Shown: piece by piece, positions 12,788-14,019 of the stretch
How the letters are laid out: every line of letters starts with the position of its first letter
How positions within the stretch are numbered: the stretch's first letter is position 1
Assembly: GCA_030916835.1 (NCBI GenBank)
Contig: JAUPWA010000048.1
Coordinates: forward strand, 1 to 14,019
Source: Patescibacteria group bacterium
GTDB lineage: Bacteria > Patescibacteriota > Minisyncoccia > Phycocordibacterales > SBAW01
DNA length: 14,019 bases
Direction: 5' to 3'
Notes under the pieces: model-generated
Database searches by the model: none
What the model was told of the DNA's origin: nothing
The model's input: only the letters and a program-made list of their open reading frames with translations
Position numbers and translations under genes: made by a program

Positions 12788-12837
12788 CCAAAACTAAAAC
12801 GAGCTCCCTTTTTCGGGGAGCTTCGCTTTTGTTTTGG
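12788..12837 (-). terminator. Attenuator terminator before the 68-residue gene
   Basis: On the minus strand AGCTCCC pairs with GGGAGCT around CGAAAAA. The stem continues outward through AAAGCG/CGTTTT with one bulged A, then CCAAAAC/GTTTTGG with one mismatch. It lies 32 nt upstream of ATG 12755, and so in front of the gene rather than behind it. The A/T symmetry would also allow termination on the plus strand. Confidence 0.85.
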
Positions 12838-12855
12838 TAGTCTTAAGGTTAAGAG

Positions 12856-12930
12856 TTACACAGCAGCAAAGCTCCCCAGTTGCTTCTGGGTGCGCTTTAC
12901 GCAGACAAAGTTTGTACTGTGTCGCTCCAT
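12856..12930 (-). CDS. 24-residue leader peptide, attenuator 1
   Basis: Reading frame of 24 codons from ATG 12930 to a TAA at 12856-12858. The peptide begins MERHSTNFVCVKR and ends QLGSFAAV. The -10 box TAAGGT ends 6 nt before the ATG, so initiation should be leaderless. Codons 3-7 supply the 5' strand of the leader's closing stem, and codons 18-22 form the antiterminator strand. The equal length, similar N-terminus (ME, two residues that are R and H, then S) and identical position relative to promoter and terminator make a chance ORF unlikely. Confidence 0.7.
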   Translation of the reverse strand: MERHSTNFVCVKRTQKQLGSFAAV

Positions 12931-12936
12931 ACATTT

Positions 12937-12965
12937 ACCTTACCGATAGAAAAAACATCGGTCAA
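12937..12965 (-). promoter_or_regulatory. Promoter of attenuator 1 and the 68-residue gene
   Basis: On the minus strand TTGACC (12965..12960), a 17-nt spacer and TAAGGT (12942..12937). The expected start is at 12930, the A of the leader-peptide ATG. The promoter lies 27 nt after the stop of the methyltransferase gene, with no intrinsic terminator between them. Confidence 0.7.
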
Positions 12966-12992
12966 TACAGCACTTTGTGGATTTCTCCCACA

Positions 12993-13952
12993 CTAACGAC
13001 TCCAACGAGCAAAGATACCGCAGGGTAGTAAGCGTTGGTTTTGAGTATCCCCTACCCCATTTTTATTTTTTTCAGCATTTGAGTGTATCGATTGAGCGAT
13101 AGTGAGGTCGCCAAAGGTCACCAAACCGCCAAAACGTGGCACTAGAGGCTCCAAATTGTATGCAAGCGCTAGAGGAGAGTATCCAGCAGCATAACCGCTT
13201 ATAACGAAAAATAGAGGCTTCTGTGACAATAGTTGCGTGCACAGTTTGCACAGCTCAACAAAATCTTCTTCAATCTTCCACAGCTCTCCTTTAGGCCCAT
13301 GTCCAAAGGCGGGAGGGTCCATAAAAATCGCATCGTAGGTGTTCCCTCGCTTTATCTCACGCCTTACGAACGTGAGCGCATCCTCAACTATCCAGCGAAT
13401 AGGCGCGTCACTGAGGCCCGACGCCTCAGCGTTCTCTCGCGCCCAAGCAACAGCGGTCTTTGATGCGTCGACGTGGGTGACCTGTGCTCCCGCTTTTGCT
13501 GCTGCAAGCGTAGCACCTCCTGTGTATCCAAAAAGGTTTAGCACTTTTGGTGAATCCCCTACCCTTTTTATCTGCTCACTCGCCCACTGCCAGTGAGCGA
13601 GCTGCTCGGGGAAAAGTCCCGTGTGTTTAAAAGAGGTGGCTCGAATGATGAACTCCAACCCACCAAACGTAATTTGCCACTGAGCTGGCAGCGATTTCTT
13701 TTGCTTCCACTCCCCCTGCCTACCGGCAGGCAGGCCTGCCTTACCAGCAGACGGGCCTCTCCCCTCCTTTGCTCGAGCATACACAGCGTCAGCCTTTTGC
13801 CATTGAGCTTCTGGCAAAAGCTTTCCCCAAAGGGCTTGGGGGTCGGGGCGCGCTAAAACAACCTCGCCATAGCGCTCGAGCTTTTCCTCAGCTCCTGAGT
13901 CTATAAGCTCGTAAGAGTCTGTTGGTTGTGTCGTAAGAGTTATTCTTTCCAT
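12993..13952 (-). CDS. RlmI/RlmK-like class I SAM-dependent methyltransferase
   Basis: 319 residues from ATG 13952; TTG 13961 would add three. The Rossmann methyltransferase core is clear: motif I LNLFGYTGGATLAAAKAGA (138-156), the acidic residue after strand 2 in THVDAS (159-164), and the catalytic-loop-like MDPPAFGHG (211-219). The C-terminus LLPCGIFARW is a familiar ending of this group. DPP-type motifs with this arrangement occur in 23S rRNA methyltransferases such as RlmI, so RNA modification is the likely role, but the exact target is unknown. Residues 72-80 (AGLPAGRQG) are encoded by a palindromic repeat inserted in frame. A second small low-complexity insertion occurs near 288-305 (HSNAEKNKNGVGDTQ). 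The upstream region up to the window end carries the same repeat. Confidence 0.86.
   Translation of the reverse strand: MERITLTTQPTDSYELIDSGAEEKLERYGEVVLARPDPQALWGKLLPEAQWQKADAVYARAKEGRGPSAGKAGLPAGRQGEWKQKKSLPAQWQITFGGLEFIIRATSFKHTGLFPEQLAHWQWASEQIKRVGDSPKVLNLFGYTGGATLAAAKAGAQVTHVDASKTAVAWARENAEASGLSDAPIRWIVEDALTFVRREIKRGNTYDAIFMDPPAFGHGPKGELWKIEEDFVELCKLCTQLLSQKPLFFVISGYAAGYSPLALAYNLEPLVPRFGGLVTFGDLTIAQSIHSNAEKNKNGVGDTQNQRLLPCGIFARWSR
13715..13734. repeat. Palindromic repeat copy inside the methyltransferase gene
   Basis: CCTGCCTACCGGCAGGCAGG differs by one base from the copy at 13984-14003. It continues into a second palindrome, GGCAGGCCTGCC (to 13740). On the minus strand it encodes AGLPAGRQG without breaking the frame, in a variable N-terminal region of the protein. 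Confidence 0.8.
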
Positions 13953-13978
13953 TTCGTCCAAAACTGAGTCGGGGCGCC

Positions 13979-14018
13979 GAGAACCTGCCTGCCGGCAGGC
14001 AGGTCGAACTCGGTTCTC
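13979..14018. repeat. Palindromic repeat element at the window end
   Basis: A perfect 22-bp palindrome spans 13983-14004 (core CCTGCCTGCCGGCAGGCAGG). It is enclosed by a second inverted repeat, GAGAACC (13979-13985) with GGTTCTC (14012-14018). It lies upstream of the methyltransferase and downstream of whatever gene follows outside the window. It could act as a terminator-like hairpin or a mobile REP-like unit. Confidence 0.7.
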
Positions 14019-14019
14019 A

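Larger units (their letters stand above)
12788..12930 (-). promoter_or_regulatory. Transcription attenuator 1 (leader of the 68-residue gene)
   Basis: Numbered from the leader-peptide ATG (12930), the closing stem pairs ACACAG (9-14) with CUGUGU (68-73). Past a small internal loop it also pairs CAAA (17-20) with UUUG (61-64). Hairpin A is a short CUUU/AAAG (21-24 with 33-36), and hairpin B is CCCAG/CUGGG (41-45 with 52-56). The strand GGGGAGCUUUGC (54-65; 12877..12866) is shared between hairpin B and the closing stem. It can instead pair over 12 nt, with one G-U, with the terminator arm GCGAAGCUCCCC (12826..12815). Terminator and antiterminator are mutually exclusive. The arrangement repeats attenuator 2 position by position. 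The ribosome-dependent mechanism is inference. Confidence 0.75.

Noticed and set aside
12264..12837. CRISPR array suggested by repeated AAACAAAA and hairpin sequences
   Set aside because: The repeated parts are A/T flanks of three terminators of different sequence and spacing. There are no regular spacers and no cas genes.
12264..12930. T-box or known metabolite riboswitch as the explanation of the leaders
   Set aside because: No T-box sequence in the antiterminator and no consensus core that I recognise (TPP, SAM, purine, lysine, glycine). The 24-codon ORFs at +1 fit ribosome control better.
12557..12949. 130-codon plus-strand frame across the attenuator 1 region
   Set aside because: It crosses the 68-residue gene, a terminator and the leader ORF on the other strand, has no promoter or ribosome site of its own, and shows no recognisable domain.

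Overview
The window looks like a chromosomal segment of a Patescibacteria (CPR) genome of the Paceibacteria/Parcubacteria type. The reasons are a trigger factor without its PPIase domain, GC-rich palindromic repeats of the CCTGCCTGCCGGCAGGCAGG kind (one translated in frame as AGLPAGRQG), very compact spacing, and many start codons placed 6-7 nt after a -10 box with no room for a leader. The lineage is inferred from these traits; no rRNA gene is present.

Layout. 1-3490 is housekeeping: nusA behind a strong promoter and a hairpin leader, ppa, a small DUF6176-like gene on the minus strand, and tig. 3500-5800 is accessory: a single-pass membrane protein with four cysteines, a YciE/YciF-type ferritin-like protein (minus), a 44-residue membrane peptide, and an AT-rich gene (minus) with a HEPN-like RNxxxH motif and a C-terminal zinc ribbon. 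5850-9081 returns to core functions: clpP, rny, a degenerate prephenate-dehydratase-like gene (minus) and an HU gene. A tRNA-Gly(UCC) on the minus strand shares a bidirectional terminator with HU. 9334-11192 holds a membrane-anchored trypsin-like protease and, converging on it, a class I glutamine amidotransferase.

The most unusual part is 11226-12965, read on the minus strand. Two successive transcription units have the same design: a promoter, a 24-codon ORF whose ATG lies 6 nt after the -10 box, a predicted three-way-junction fold inside that ORF, an intrinsic terminator about 27-29 nt after its stop, and then the structural gene. In both units a G-rich strand near codons 18-22 can pair either within the leader fold or with the 5' arm of the terminator. 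This is the layout of ribosome-mediated transcription attenuation. The controlled genes are a 68-residue protein and a 319-residue protein with ATP-grasp-like features. The two leaders share architecture but little sequence, so they look like two members of one regulatory family. The window closes with an RlmI-like methyltransferase (minus) and a palindromic repeat.

Two initiation styles coexist. Many genes appear leaderless (tig, clpP, DUF6176, protease, amidotransferase, both leader peptides, perhaps ppa and the ferritin-like gene). A few have clear Shine-Dalgarno sequences: the two small membrane proteins and the 68-residue protein that follows an attenuator.
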